Of a DNA stretch of 49,198 nt, positions 8,541 to 16,911 are shown piece after piece. A program made the position numbers and the translations under genes. The DNA is taken from assembly GCF_003471585.1 (NCBI RefSeq), contig NZ_QRJO01000016.1:1607-50804 (forward strand). The letters are read 5' to 3'. Source of the DNA: Collinsella sp. AM18-10 (GTDB lineage Bacteria > Actinomycetota > Coriobacteriia > Coriobacteriales > Coriobacteriaceae). The notes under the pieces were generated by a model. It saw only the letters and a program-made list of their open reading frames with translations, was not told the origin of the DNA and ran no database searches. The first letter of the stretch is position 1. The number at the start of each line of letters is the position of its first letter.

Positions 8541-8752
8541 GGTGTCTCCGTTTCGAATGGCCGCGGCGTCTTCCGCCGGCTGCCGTTGGTGTAACGCTAC
8601 TAGTATACCCGCAACCCTTGGCGATACCGAACTTTCCGGTAAGCGTTATGTTTCCACCAAGGTGAGGCCGTTCGCCAGGGAGTGGGCGATACAGGTGTAA
8701 GATATGCGACAGATTAGTGAACGCTGTCTTTTCCTTGAGGAGGGCGATACGT

Positions 8753-9337
8753 ATGGACCTTCGCATCAAGAAAACCTATCGGGCCCTGTTCGAGGCCTTT
8801 ACTGAGCTGCTCGAAGAGCATCGGTTTGAGGACGTGACGGTTGCCATGCTGTGCGACCGCGCTATGATTCGTCGGACGACGTTCTACAAGCACTTCCGCG
8901 ACAAAAACGATTACTTTGCCTTCTACATCGATGAACTCATGTCGGGCCTGCCGCAAAAGCGGGCCGATGCGGATGGCTCGGAGGGCGCCGAGGACGTGCG
9001 CGCGCTTCGCCACGAAGTGTTCGCCGATGCCATGGATCTGATTCTGGCGCATGAGCAGCTCATGGATAACATTTTGGCGAGCAGTATGTCGGGCATGCTG
9101 ACCAGCATGATTTGCGACCGCATCGCGCGCTCCATACGCGGGCGCGTGATGAGCGCGCTTGACGAGGATGCGCTTGCGCCCGTATCGCTCGAGACGACGT
9201 CTGAGTTTGTCGCCGGCGGCATTATTCGGCTCTTTACCATGTGGTGGGAATCGGGCCACGTACTGGAGCGCCGATCCGAAATCGCCGACGTGGTCGATGC
9301 GCTGTTCGAGCGGACCATGACGCCGGTGAGTCACTAA
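8753..9337 (+). CDS. TetR-like transcriptional regulator
   Basis: A 194-residue protein with an N-terminal helix-turn-helix resembling TetR/AcrR regulators (FEDVTVAMLCDRAMIRRTTFYKHFRDKNDYF, residues about 24-54) and a helical C-terminal ligand domain whose end (FVAGGIIRLFTMWWESG) is typical of the TetR_C group seen in DhaS-like regulators. ATG 8753 has GAGGAGGG at 8737-8744. It is divergent from lemA and followed by an opposing tRNA gene, so its target is unclear. Autoregulation or control of a distant gene are both possible. Confidence 0.85.
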   Translation: MDLRIKKTYRALFEAFTELLEEHRFEDVTVAMLCDRAMIRRTTFYKHFRDKNDYFAFYIDELMSGLPQKRADADGSEGAEDVRALRHEVFADAMDLILAHEQLMDNILASSMSGMLTSMICDRIARSIRGRVMSALDEDALAPVSLETTSEFVAGGIIRLFTMWWESGHVLERRSEIADVVDALFERTMTPVSH

Positions 9338-9340
9338 GAG

Positions 9341-9430
9341 TGGCGGAGAGAGGGGGATTCGAACCCCCGGAACGCTCTCGCGCTCAACGGTTTTCAAGAC
9401 CGCCGCATTCAACCGCTCTGCCATCTCTCC
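9341..9430 (-). tRNA. tRNA-Ser (anticodon TGA)
   Basis: On the minus strand a full class II tRNA folds: acceptor GGAGAGA/TCTCTCC, anticodon loop CTTGAAA with anticodon TGA, a long variable arm, a GGTTCGAATCC T-loop, discriminator G and encoded CCA (9341-9343). UCA is read directly and, by wobble, other UCN codons. It lies 3 bp from the end of the regulator gene and opposes it. Confidence 0.97.
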
Positions 9431-9481
9431 GTGAGTCGTAATGATAGCATCGTTTTGGATTTGCAACAGGGGAGGCGAACG

Positions 9482-11263
9482 ATGACGAGCACCGGAATCG
9501 ATGAGAAGTTCATGCGTGAGGCGCTGTCGGAGGCGCGTGCCGCCGCGGCGGTGGGCGAGGTGCCGATCGGTGCCGTAGTGGTGCGCGCGGGTGAGATTGT
9601 CGCGCGGGCGCATAATCGCCGCGAGCTCGACCAGGATCCTTCGGCGCATGCCGAGTTTGCGGCCCTATGCGCCGCCGCTCAGTCGCTTGGACGCTGGCGC
9701 CTTTCCGATTGTACGGTCTACGTGACGCTCGAGCCCTGCTGCATGTGCGCGGGGCTTATGGTTAATGCGCGCGTGGGGCGCTGCGTGTACGGCGCGGCCG
9801 ATGCTAAGGCGGGCGCTCTGGGGTCGCTATACGACCTCAATGCCGATTCGCGCCTGAATCATCGGTTTAATGCGACGGCTGGGGTCTTGGCGGATGAATG
9901 CCGCGAGCTGCTGAGTAGCTATTTTGGCGGTCTGCGCGGAGCGGGCGGCGCTGATTGCGGTTGTGGGGCCGATCTTGAAGCACACGCCGCTCACGCCGCA
10001 GCGCTTGCAGGTGCCGGTGAGGATGCTGGCGCGGCAGTTGACTTTGGTCCTGCGTGCCGCCGGCCCCGCCGTGTGCTGCTGGCGATTGACTCCTTTAAGG
10101 GCAGCGTGTCGAGCGCGCAGGCGGAGGAGGCCGTTGTCGAAGGCGTGCGCCGTGTATGGCCCGATGCCCAAGTGGCCACGTTGCCGCTGGCAGATGGTGG
10201 TGAGGGAACGCTCGATGCCGTTGCCGCGCGCGGCGGTGAGATTGTGACCTGCGAGGTTGCAGGGCCCTTTGGCGAGCGTGTGCCTGCTCGGATGCTGGTT
10301 GATGTCGAGCACGAGTCGGCTGTTATTGAGATGGCCGAAGCCGCGGGCATCGGGTACTCGCCTTGCACGGAGTCGTCGGCGCTTGCGGCTTCGACCTATG
10401 GCGTGGGCGAGCTGATGCTCCGTGCGGTTCGTGCCGGGGCAAAGACTATCTATATTGGCTTGGGCGGCAGCGCCACCAACGATGGTGGCGCCGGTATGCT
10501 GCAGGCGCTGGGCGCGCGCCTTGTCGATGAGTGTGGCTGCAATATCGCCCCCGGTCTTGTGGGCCTTGAGCAGGTGGCGAGCGTTGATTTGGCGCCAGCG
10601 CTGCAGGCTTTGGGCGGCGCACGCATCGTCGTGCTTTCCGATGTCGAGAATCCGCTCGTGGGACGTCGCGGGGCACTTGCGGTGTTTGGCGGGCAAAAGG
10701 GCCTGCCGACAGACGATGTCGAAGCGCTGGGCGGGTACGACGGCTGGATGGTCGGTTACGGTCGCCTACTCGATACGGCGATTGCCGAGGCGCGGGCCCA
10801 GGGGTTACTGCGCGTGCCCGAGGGCGCGCGGACGTTTGGCTCGGTGCTCGGCGTGCCCGGCGCCGGTGCCGCTGGCGGTCTGGGCGCCGCGTTGCTGGCG
10901 CTTGGTGCCGAGTTGCGTTCGGGCGTTGAGACGGTGCTTGATCTGATTGGGTTTGACGAGCACGTGCGCGATGTCGACCTGGTCATAACGGGCGAGGGCA
11001 ACATGGATGAGCAGTCTGCCGCCGGCAAGGCGCCGGTGGGCGTGGCCCGCCGTGCCAAGCGCTATGGCAAGCCGGTTGTTGCCGTCGTAGGTGGTCGTGC
11101 CGACAACCTGGATGCGGTGTATGGGCAGGGCATCGACTTGGTGCTTCTGATCTGCCGCAAGCCCATGCCCCTCGACCAGGCGCTCGGCGTGCAAGAGGCC
11201 ACAACCAACCTCATCTGCGCCGGTGAAGCAGCCGCCCAAGCCTACGACCTCGGCCGTGTCTAA
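9482..11263 (+). CDS. TadA-type tRNA adenosine deaminase fused to glycerate kinase
   Basis: One uninterrupted 593-residue frame with two unrelated domains. Residues 1-~155 are a tRNA-specific adenosine deaminase (TadA): zinc-site HAE at 56-58, PCCMC at 85-89 with ligands Cys86 and Cys89, and MVNARVGRCVYGAADAKAGA. TadA makes inosine at the wobble base of tRNA-Arg(ACG). A Gly/Ala-rich linker (~156-197) follows. Residues ~198-593 are a GlxK/GarK-type glycerate 2-kinase: LLAIDSFKGSVSS, LPLADGGEGT, GLGGSATNDGGAGML, and ITGEGNMDEQSAAGKAP. The two activities have no known link. There is no internal stop, and I noticed no strong internal ribosome site near 10060. ATG 9482 follows GGGGAGG (9470-9476). 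Confidence 0.9.
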   Translation: MTSTGIDEKFMREALSEARAAAAVGEVPIGAVVVRAGEIVARAHNRRELDQDPSAHAEFAALCAAAQSLGRWRLSDCTVYVTLEPCCMCAGLMVNARVGRCVYGAADAKAGALGSLYDLNADSRLNHRFNATAGVLADECRELLSSYFGGLRGAGGADCGCGADLEAHAAHAAALAGAGEDAGAAVDFGPACRRPRRVLLAIDSFKGSVSSAQAEEAVVEGVRRVWPDAQVATLPLADGGEGTLDAVAARGGEIVTCEVAGPFGERVPARMLVDVEHESAVIEMAEAAGIGYSPCTESSALAASTYGVGELMLRAVRAGAKTIYIGLGGSATNDGGAGMLQALGARLVDECGCNIAPGLVGLEQVASVDLAPALQALGGARIVVLSDVENPLVGRRGALAVFGGQKGLPTDDVEALGGYDGWMVGYGRLLDTAIAEARAQGLLRVPEGARTFGSVLGVPGAGAAGGLGAALLALGAELRSGVETVLDLIGFDEHVRDVDLVITGEGNMDEQSAAGKAPVGVARRAKRYGKPVVAVVGGRADNLDAVYGQGIDLVLLICRKPMPLDQALGVQEATTNLICAGEAAAQAYDLGRV

Positions 11264-11278
11264 AACCTATCTCTCTAT

Positions 11279-11347
11279 AAGTTGCGGTGAAATACGGAGT
11301 GTTTTTGCCTTTAAGGGGCCAATTCAGTCCGTATTCCACCGCAACTT
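11279..11347. repeat. palindromic intergenic repeat, copy A
   Basis: 20-bp arms (11279-11298 and 11328-11347) pair with one mismatch. The same arms recur at 30745-30811 with a different interior. It lies 15 bp after the TadA-kinase stop. There is no T run, so it behaves more like a REP-type repeat than a plain terminator. Confidence 0.75.
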
Positions 11348-11399
11348 CGTGAATGGTCATCCGAGGCTGGCCGCCTTGTGCCTTGGGTCGGACCGTCCG

Positions 11400-11558
11400 C
11401 CACAAAATGCGGCCATCTACTACGTTTAACCGGCCGCCCTCGACCATCTCGGAATTTGCAAAAATGAAACCGCAGGTAGAGAGCTTGCCGGTTTTCGAAA
11501 AAGCCGGCTATGGTTGACCCCTGCGGCCTAAACGTAGTAGATAGGCCACTTTCGTGGC
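11400..11558. repeat. Long inverted-repeat element
   Basis: GGCCATCTACTACGTTTA (11411-11428) pairs with 11529-11547 with one bulge, and the pairing extends weakly to 11400 and 11558. The ~100-nt interior holds a nested stem (CCGCAGG near 11470 with CCTGCGG near 11520) and a small hairpin GCCGGTTTT/AAAGCCGGC. It does not encode a credible protein. Confidence 0.6.
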
Positions 11559-11592
11559 ACAGCGTCAGACCAGTCTTTTTGGAACGGGGCGA

Positions 11593-11632
11593 TTTTGACT
11601 ACTTGCCGATCCGATTGCCCGAGTAGTCAAAA
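11593..11632. repeat. Perfect 11-bp hairpin
   Basis: TTTTGACTACT (11593-11603) and AGTAGTCAAAA (11622-11632) around an 18-nt loop. It stands just upstream of the SRP RNA promoter and could insulate it from upstream transcription. Confidence 0.55.
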
Positions 11633-11656
11633 AAGCCTCGTCCCAAATTAGCTACC

Positions 11657-11685
11657 TTGCCCCATCGGGCGGGAGCGGGTAAGAT
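11657..11685 (+). promoter_or_regulatory. promoter of the SRP RNA gene
   Basis: TTGCCC (11657-11662), 17-bp spacer, TAAGAT (11680-11685). Transcription is expected to start near 11692, just before the 5' strand of the SRP RNA helix. Confidence 0.7.
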
Positions 11686-11691
11686 ATATCG

Positions 11692-11803
11692 AGCGCCTAG
11701 CGCGTTCGATGGGTTCGGATGACGACATGTTCCGAATCTGGTCAGGTCCGGAAGGAAGCAGCCATAAGGAGCCTCTGTCGGGCATCCGAATCCATCGAGC
11801 GCA
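11692..11803 (+). ncRNA. ffs: 4.5S RNA, bacterial small SRP RNA
   Basis: The universally conserved SRP domain IV is present: GGTCAGGTCCGGAAGGAAGC at 11740-11759, then AGCC. The long helix closes by pairing 11700-11721 with 11783-11802. The RNA binds Ffh and targets nascent membrane and secreted proteins to FtsY and the translocon. The size (~105-110 nt) fits the small, Alu-less type. The exact ends are inferred. Confidence 0.95.
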
Positions 11804-11817
11804 CGGGCTTTCTTTTT

Positions 11818-11955
11818 GCGCGGTTTTACCAAACCGCGCAATGCTCGACGCTGCGCGCCACCCAGAGCGACAATTTGTCATTCAAAAGGCAAGGCATGAC
11901 CAGAAGGTCTATGCCTTGCCTTTTTCATGCCAACTTGTTCGCTCTGGGTGGCGCT
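11818..11955. repeat. Nested hairpins downstream of the SRP RNA
   Basis: Three palindromes in a row: a compact 9-bp hairpin at 11818-11839; an outer stem where 11855-11873 pairs with 11935-11954 (one bulge); and inside it a 10-bp hairpin GGCAAGGCAT/ATGCCTTGCC flanked by A and T runs (11884-11925), which on its own is a good bidirectional terminator. The flanking single strands inside the outer stem are asymmetric. Confidence 0.65.
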
Positions 11956-12280
11956 CGCCGGCTTTGCCAAAACATAGGCGGCCACGTGGTCCGGGCGTGA
12001 TGGAGTGGTGTCTCGCTGGTCCTCGGCTTTGCCTGCGGAATCGCTCGACTACCAAACGCCCTGCCGGCACTCGCGGGTAGCCGACCAAAACCGCCTGAAG
12101 GGTCACATTTATCTGATAATTGAATCCCTGGCGTTATGTCGCTTGCTAACTGCGCCAAAACAGTGACGGTTTTTACCACCGCTCAAGACTCTTCTGTAAC
12201 GAGTTGCTTACGCATCTTCAGGGTTCGCCGTACTATCATGAATCAGATTGAAGAGAGATGATGATAGGGAGCGCCTTTTT
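11956..12280. other. intergenic stretch without recognised gene
   Basis: I see no convincing ORF, RNA or repeat here. The last 20 bp hold the AGGGAG ribosome site of the next gene (12266-12271). Confidence 0.5.
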
Positions 12281-14134
12281 ATGATTGAGCTGCTCAGGCG
12301 TTTTGGTGGCAAGTTTCACCGATATATGGTGATTGGCCCTGCGTGCAAGTTGATTGAAGTGATCTTTGACTTGCTGACGCCGCTGGTGATTGCCCAGATG
12401 ATTGATAAGGGCATCGGCGCGCACGATGTGAACGCCGTCGTCCGTTACGGCGTGGTGCTCGCCGCCATGGCTGTGATCGGCATCTCGTTTACGCTCGTCT
12501 GCCAAAAGATGGCGGCGCTCACCTCGCAGGGCATGGGCACCGATATCCGTGGTGCGCTCTACGAGCACATCAACAAGTTGAGCTATGCCGAACTCGACCG
12601 TTTTGGCACGCCGTCGCTCATCACGCGCATTACCAACGACGTCAACCAGGTGCAGCTCGCCGTGGCGCTGGGCGTGCGTATGCTCATCCGCTGGCCTTTC
12701 CTGGCGGTGGGCTCCATGGTCGCGGCCCTTGCCATCGACCTTAAGCTCGGCATCATCTTTTTGATTTGCACGCCCGCCATTGGCCTGGTGTTCTGGGTTG
12801 TCATGGCGCGCTGTATTCCGTACTACAAGCAGCTGCAGGCAAAGCTCGACCGCATCGCGCTTATCTGCCGCGAAGGCCTTTCGGGCGCTCGCGTGGTCCG
12901 TGCGTTTGTGCGTGAAGATCACGAGCGTGAGCGCTTTGCCCAAGCCGCCGATGACCAGGCCAATACTGCCATCGCGGTGGGCAAGCTCTCGTCGATTCTC
13001 AACCCCGTCACGTTTCTTGTGATGAACCTGGGCGTGTGCGCCATCCTGTGGGTCGGCGGCATCCAGGTCAACGTGGGCGAGCTCACGCAGGGTCAGGTCA
13101 TGGCGTTTGTGAACTACATGACGCAGACCCTGACCTCCATCGTGTACGTCGCCAACCTGGTCGTGGTCTTTACCAAGGCGAGCGCCAGCGCGTCGCGTAT
13201 CAACGAGGTGCTCAATTGCGTGCCGAGCATTACCGATGAGGGCAACCAGCCGGTCGCACTGCCCGAGCCGGGCAATGTCGCTCCCGTTCCTGCGTTGAGC
13301 TTTGACCATGCGAGCTTTTCGTTTGGCGTGGGCGCGGCAAATGCCGTGAGCGATGTGACGCTGGAGCTGCCGGTGGGCAAAACGCTCGGCATTATCGGCG
13401 GTACGGGCAGCGGTAAGTCGACGCTCGTCTCGCTTATCCCGCGCCTGTACGACACGGGCGCCGGCAGCGTGAGTGTAATGGGTGCCGACGTGCGCGCCTG
13501 GCCGCTCGATCAGCTGCGCCATGTGGTCGCGACCGTACCGCAGCGCGCGTCGCTCGTGAGCGGCACGATCCGTAGCAACCTAACCTGGCGCGACGAGTCG
13601 GCGACCGACGAGGAGCTTTGGGCGGCGCTCGATATGGCGCAGGCCAGCGAGTTCGTGCGCAACAAGCCGCAGAGGCTCGACGCCCCGGTCGAGGCGGGCG
13701 GCAAGAACTTTAGCGGCGGCCAGCGCCAGCGCCTGACCATCGCGCGTGCCCTGGTGGGTTCGCCTCAGGTTCTGATTATGGATGACTCTGCCTCGGCGCT
13801 CGACTTTAAGACCGATGCGGCGCTTCGCCATGCCATTCGCGAGCGCAGCGTGCGCGGTGCCGCCGAGGGCGGGCTGCCGCTGACGACCGTCATCGTGAGC
13901 CAGCGCGTCTCGACCGTTCGCGATGCCGACATGATCTGCGTGCTCGACCACGGCTCGGTCGCGGGCCTGGGTACGCACGACGAGCTGTACGTAAGCTGCC
14001 AACTCTATCGCGAGATTTGCCAGTCGCAGCTTCGCCGCGAGGAGCTCGAGGGTCAGCAGGGGAGTGCGGCGCCCGCGTCCGTCCCAAGCGCCCCGATCGC
14101 CTCCACATCCGCCTGCGCAAAGGAGGGCTGCTAA
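12281..14134 (+). CDS. ABC exporter half-transporter, degenerate NBD subunit
   Basis: A 617-residue half-transporter, first of a second heterodimeric pair. Six membrane segments occupy roughly residues 15-300. The NBD has Walker A GGTGSGKS, signature FSGGQ, Walker B LIMDDSAS and switch loop VSQR. As in the gene at 742, Asp replaces the catalytic Glu and Gln the switch His, marking the non-hydrolysing partner. The C-terminal ~30 residues are low-complexity Ala/Ser/Pro. ATG 12281 has AGGGAG 9 nt upstream; a frame open from 12248 lacks such a site. The stop codon directly abuts the next start (TAAATG). Confidence 0.88.
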   Translation: MIELLRRFGGKFHRYMVIGPACKLIEVIFDLLTPLVIAQMIDKGIGAHDVNAVVRYGVVLAAMAVIGISFTLVCQKMAALTSQGMGTDIRGALYEHINKLSYAELDRFGTPSLITRITNDVNQVQLAVALGVRMLIRWPFLAVGSMVAALAIDLKLGIIFLICTPAIGLVFWVVMARCIPYYKQLQAKLDRIALICREGLSGARVVRAFVREDHERERFAQAADDQANTAIAVGKLSSILNPVTFLVMNLGVCAILWVGGIQVNVGELTQGQVMAFVNYMTQTLTSIVYVANLVVVFTKASASASRINEVLNCVPSITDEGNQPVALPEPGNVAPVPALSFDHASFSFGVGAANAVSDVTLELPVGKTLGIIGGTGSGKSTLVSLIPRLYDTGAGSVSVMGADVRAWPLDQLRHVVATVPQRASLVSGTIRSNLTWRDESATDEELWAALDMAQASEFVRNKPQRLDAPVEAGGKNFSGGQRQRLTIARALVGSPQVLIMDDSASALDFKTDAALRHAIRERSVRGAAEGGLPLTTVIVSQRVSTVRDADMICVLDHGSVAGLGTHDELYVSCQLYREICQSQLRREELEGQQGSAAPASVPSAPIASTSACAKEGC

Positions 14135-15994
14135 ATGAACCCGTACACTTCTTCCGGCTCGGTCGCTACGATGACGGCCAACGTGTCCGGCAACGATAAC
14201 CTCAACGACTTGGGTGACGGTCCGCGCCAGCCCGGCGATCCCGAGCGCTATCCCGTGGGTGCGGTGACCCGCCGCCTACTGGGCTATGTTCGTCCGCACC
14301 GCGTCTCGTTTACAGCGTCGTTTGTGAGCGCCGCCATCTCGGTGATTCTGCAGCTCTACACGCCCATCCTCATCGGCGAGGGCATCGACCTCATCGTTGC
14401 CGCCGGGCAGGTGGACTTTGACGCGCTGCTGCCGCTCGTTACCAAGCTCGCGATTGTCGTGGTGGGCGCGGCGGCCTTCCAGTGGCTGCAGGGCTACTGC
14501 GTCAACCGCCTGTCCTACGAGACGGTGCGTGACATGCGCGTGGAGGCGAGCGACAAGCTCAGCCGCATGCCGCTCAGCTTTATCGACAGCCACGCCCACG
14601 GCGACCTTATGAGCCGTGTGGTCAACGATGTCGACCAAGTGGGCGACGGTCTGCTGCAGGGCTTTACCCAGCTTTTCACCGGTGTCATCACCATCGTTGG
14701 CACGCTCGCGTTTATGCTCTCCATTAACCTGACCATGACGCTCGTGGTGGTGCTCGTCACGCCGCTTTCCATTTTTGCAGCCGGCGCCATCGCCAAGCTT
14801 TCCAACAAGAGTTTTACGGCCCAGCAGCGTATTCAGGGTCAACTGGGCGGTCATATCGAGGAGTATGTGGGTGAGCAAAAGCTCGTGGACGCCTTCGCCT
14901 ACGGCCCGCACGCTCAGCAGCGCTTCGATGCCCTTAACGCCGAGCTCTATACGGCAGGTGAGCGCGCGCAGTTTATGGGCTCGCTTTCCAATCCCGGTAC
15001 GCGCTTTATCAACAACATCATCTATGCCGTGGTTGCTGTGATCGGCTGCGTGGGCGTGATCACGGGCGTGCCTGCGGCGCTCACGGTGGGCGGCGTGCAG
15101 ATCTTCCTGTCCTACGCCAACCAGTACACCAAGCCGTTCAACGAGGTTACCAACGTTATTACGCAGATTCAGACCGCGTACGCCTCGGCGCGCCGCATGT
15201 TTGCGCTGCTCGATGCCCGCGAGCAGGAGCCTGATGCGGCGGATGCCGTTGAACTTGCCGCCCCGCAGGGTGAGGTGACCTTTGAGCACGTGGACTTTAG
15301 CTATGTGCCCGACCGCAAGCTGCTGCAGGATATCTGCATCGAGGCCAAACCCGGTATGCGCTTTGCCCTCGTCGGTCCCACGGGCTGTGGCAAGACGACG
15401 CTCATCAATCTGCTGCTGCGCTTTTACGATATCGATGCTGGGCGCATCGCGGTCGATGGTCGCTCCTCGCGTGACTACACGCGCGCGAGCCTGCGCCGCG
15501 CCTTTGGCATGGTGCTGCAGGACACCTGGCTGTTCGAGGGCACGGTGGCCGAAAACATTGCCTACGGTTGCCCCGATGCCACGCGCGAGCAGATTGTCGA
15601 GGCCGCCAAGCGCGCGCACGCGCACAAGTTTATCGTGCAGCTGCCAGGCGGCTACGATACGGTGATCGGCGAGGACGGCGGCACGTTTAGCCAAGGTCAA
15701 AAACAGCTGCTGTGCATCGCGCGCGTCATGCTCACCGACCCAGCTATCTTGCTGCTGGACGAGGCGACCTCGAGCATCGATACGCGTACCGAGCTGCAGG
15801 TTCAGGCGGCATTCGACGAGCTTATGGCAGGTCGCACAAGCTTTGTCGTGGCGCACCGCCTGAGCACCATCCGCAACGCCGATTGCATTCTGGTGATGCG
15901 CGACGGCCAGGTTATCGAGCGGGGCACACACGACGAGCTGCTGGCGGCAGACGGCTTCTACGCCGAACTCTACCGCAGCCAGTTCGCCCAGTGA
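14135..15994 (+). CDS. ABC exporter half-transporter, catalytic NBD subunit
   Basis: A 619-residue partner of the preceding gene. A ~45-residue polar Ser/Asn/Gly-rich N-terminus precedes six membrane segments. Walker A GPTGCGKT, signature FSQGQ, Walker B LLLDEATSS with the catalytic Glu, and switch-loop VAHR are intact. AAAGGAGGG within the end of the upstream gene serves as the ribosome site. The pair has the same gene order and subunit asymmetry as 742-4483, so the two loci are probably paralogous. The substrate is unknown; multidrug or peptide export is the family-level guess. Confidence 0.88.
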   Translation: MNPYTSSGSVATMTANVSGNDNLNDLGDGPRQPGDPERYPVGAVTRRLLGYVRPHRVSFTASFVSAAISVILQLYTPILIGEGIDLIVAAGQVDFDALLPLVTKLAIVVVGAAAFQWLQGYCVNRLSYETVRDMRVEASDKLSRMPLSFIDSHAHGDLMSRVVNDVDQVGDGLLQGFTQLFTGVITIVGTLAFMLSINLTMTLVVVLVTPLSIFAAGAIAKLSNKSFTAQQRIQGQLGGHIEEYVGEQKLVDAFAYGPHAQQRFDALNAELYTAGERAQFMGSLSNPGTRFINNIIYAVVAVIGCVGVITGVPAALTVGGVQIFLSYANQYTKPFNEVTNVITQIQTAYASARRMFALLDAREQEPDAADAVELAAPQGEVTFEHVDFSYVPDRKLLQDICIEAKPGMRFALVGPTGCGKTTLINLLLRFYDIDAGRIAVDGRSSRDYTRASLRRAFGMVLQDTWLFEGTVAENIAYGCPDATREQIVEAAKRAHAHKFIVQLPGGYDTVIGEDGGTFSQGQKQLLCIARVMLTDPAILLLDEATSSIDTRTELQVQAAFDELMAGRTSFVVAHRLSTIRNADCILVMRDGQVIERGTHDELLAADGFYAELYRSQFAQ

Positions 15995-16069
15995 GCAAGC
16001 CCGTGGGGCAAATTAATCAGGTTTGTTTGTCCCATAGAGCGATCTTGTTATATAGCGTTCTACCAGCGC

Positions 16070-16161
16070 GTGAAACATTTTGACGATACTCCGTGACACA
16101 ATTTGACGGCGTTTTGTGAAACAGTTTTTCGGCCATTCGTGAAACGTTCTGCGGCGGTTTC
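16070..16161 (+). repeat. Four tandem 23-bp direct repeats
   Basis: GTGAAACA-like boxes start at 16070, 16093, 16116 and 16139, exactly 23 bp apart. Each is followed by a TTTTGACGGCG-like segment with decreasing match. They lie in the 323-bp gap between the ABC genes and the flavodoxin-like gene, ~160 bp upstream of the latter. Iteron-like spacing fits repeated protein binding sites, but could also be a decaying tandem repeat. Confidence 0.6.
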
Positions 16162-16317
16162 AATCCGAAGTACATACTGTTCGAAATCTGTCCAAAGATG
16201 TCGTCTGCGTCGCCAATCGACAGACGGTGGTTTACATCTGTCACGTTAGTACTAAGATATTCATCTAATAAATTGCATTAGTGGATTTAGTTTTGGGGGA
16301 AACGAGGCAACGTGACT

Positions 16318-16869
16318 ATGACGTGCTCTTTGGTGGTTAACAGCAAGAGCGGTAATACCAGGATGGTTTCGGGTGCGATCAAGCGCACTCTGCAGACTGC
16401 GGGCGTTGAGTTTGTCCACGCCGCGGCGTTGAGCGACGATGCGGACGCAGATCAGGTTGCGCTCGAGGCGCAGGGCGCCTGCGCGGCCGACACGGTGCTC
16501 GTCGGTTTTTGGTGCGACAAGGGCGCGTGCACGCCGTCGGTCGCGGCGTTGCTCTCCGCCTTGCACGGCAAGCGCGTGTTCCTGTTTGGCACCTGCGGCT
16601 TTGGGGCCGACCAGAGCTATTACCAGCAGATTGTCGACCGCGTAACTTCCAATCTGGCCGAGGATGCCGAGCTTGCGGGCTGGGCGATGTGCCAGGGCAA
16701 GATGGGTCCCGCGGTTAAGCAGCGCTACGAGGCCATGCTCGAGCAAGATCCCGAAAACGCCCGATTTAAGATGCTGCTCGACAACTGGGTTGCCGCAAAG
16801 GATCACCCCACCAAGGAGGACCTGGACAACATGACCGCAGCCGCCAAGAAGGCCGTGCTGGGGGAGTAG
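16318..16869 (+). CDS. Flavodoxin-family protein
   Basis: A 183-residue protein starting with a flavodoxin-type FMN phosphate loop (NSKSGNTRMV, residues ~8-17). The segments VGFWCDKGACTPS, LFGTCGFGADQSYY and MCQGKMGP match a flavodoxin subgroup (Flavodoxin_4-like) that includes the BilS proteins found beside bilirubin reductase BilR in gut bacteria. No BilR is in this window, so a BilS role is only a possibility. Three Cys residues near the putative flavin face are notable. ATG 16318 is chosen over GTG 16312 because the GAGG at 16304-16307 is better spaced. A structured element begins 43 bp after its stop. Confidence 0.75.
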   Translation: MTCSLVVNSKSGNTRMVSGAIKRTLQTAGVEFVHAAALSDDADADQVALEAQGACAADTVLVGFWCDKGACTPSVAALLSALHGKRVFLFGTCGFGADQSYYQQIVDRVTSNLAEDAELAGWAMCQGKMGPAVKQRYEAMLEQDPENARFKMLLDNWVAAKDHPTKEDLDNMTAAAKKAVLGE

Positions 16870-16911
16870 CTCCCATCGCTGACGGCGGTCGGTCCATCTT
16901 TCTAAATGAAA

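Noticed and set aside
11709..12080. Protein ORFs across the SRP RNA region
   Set aside because: They overlap a confidently identified structural RNA and the palindromes behind it.
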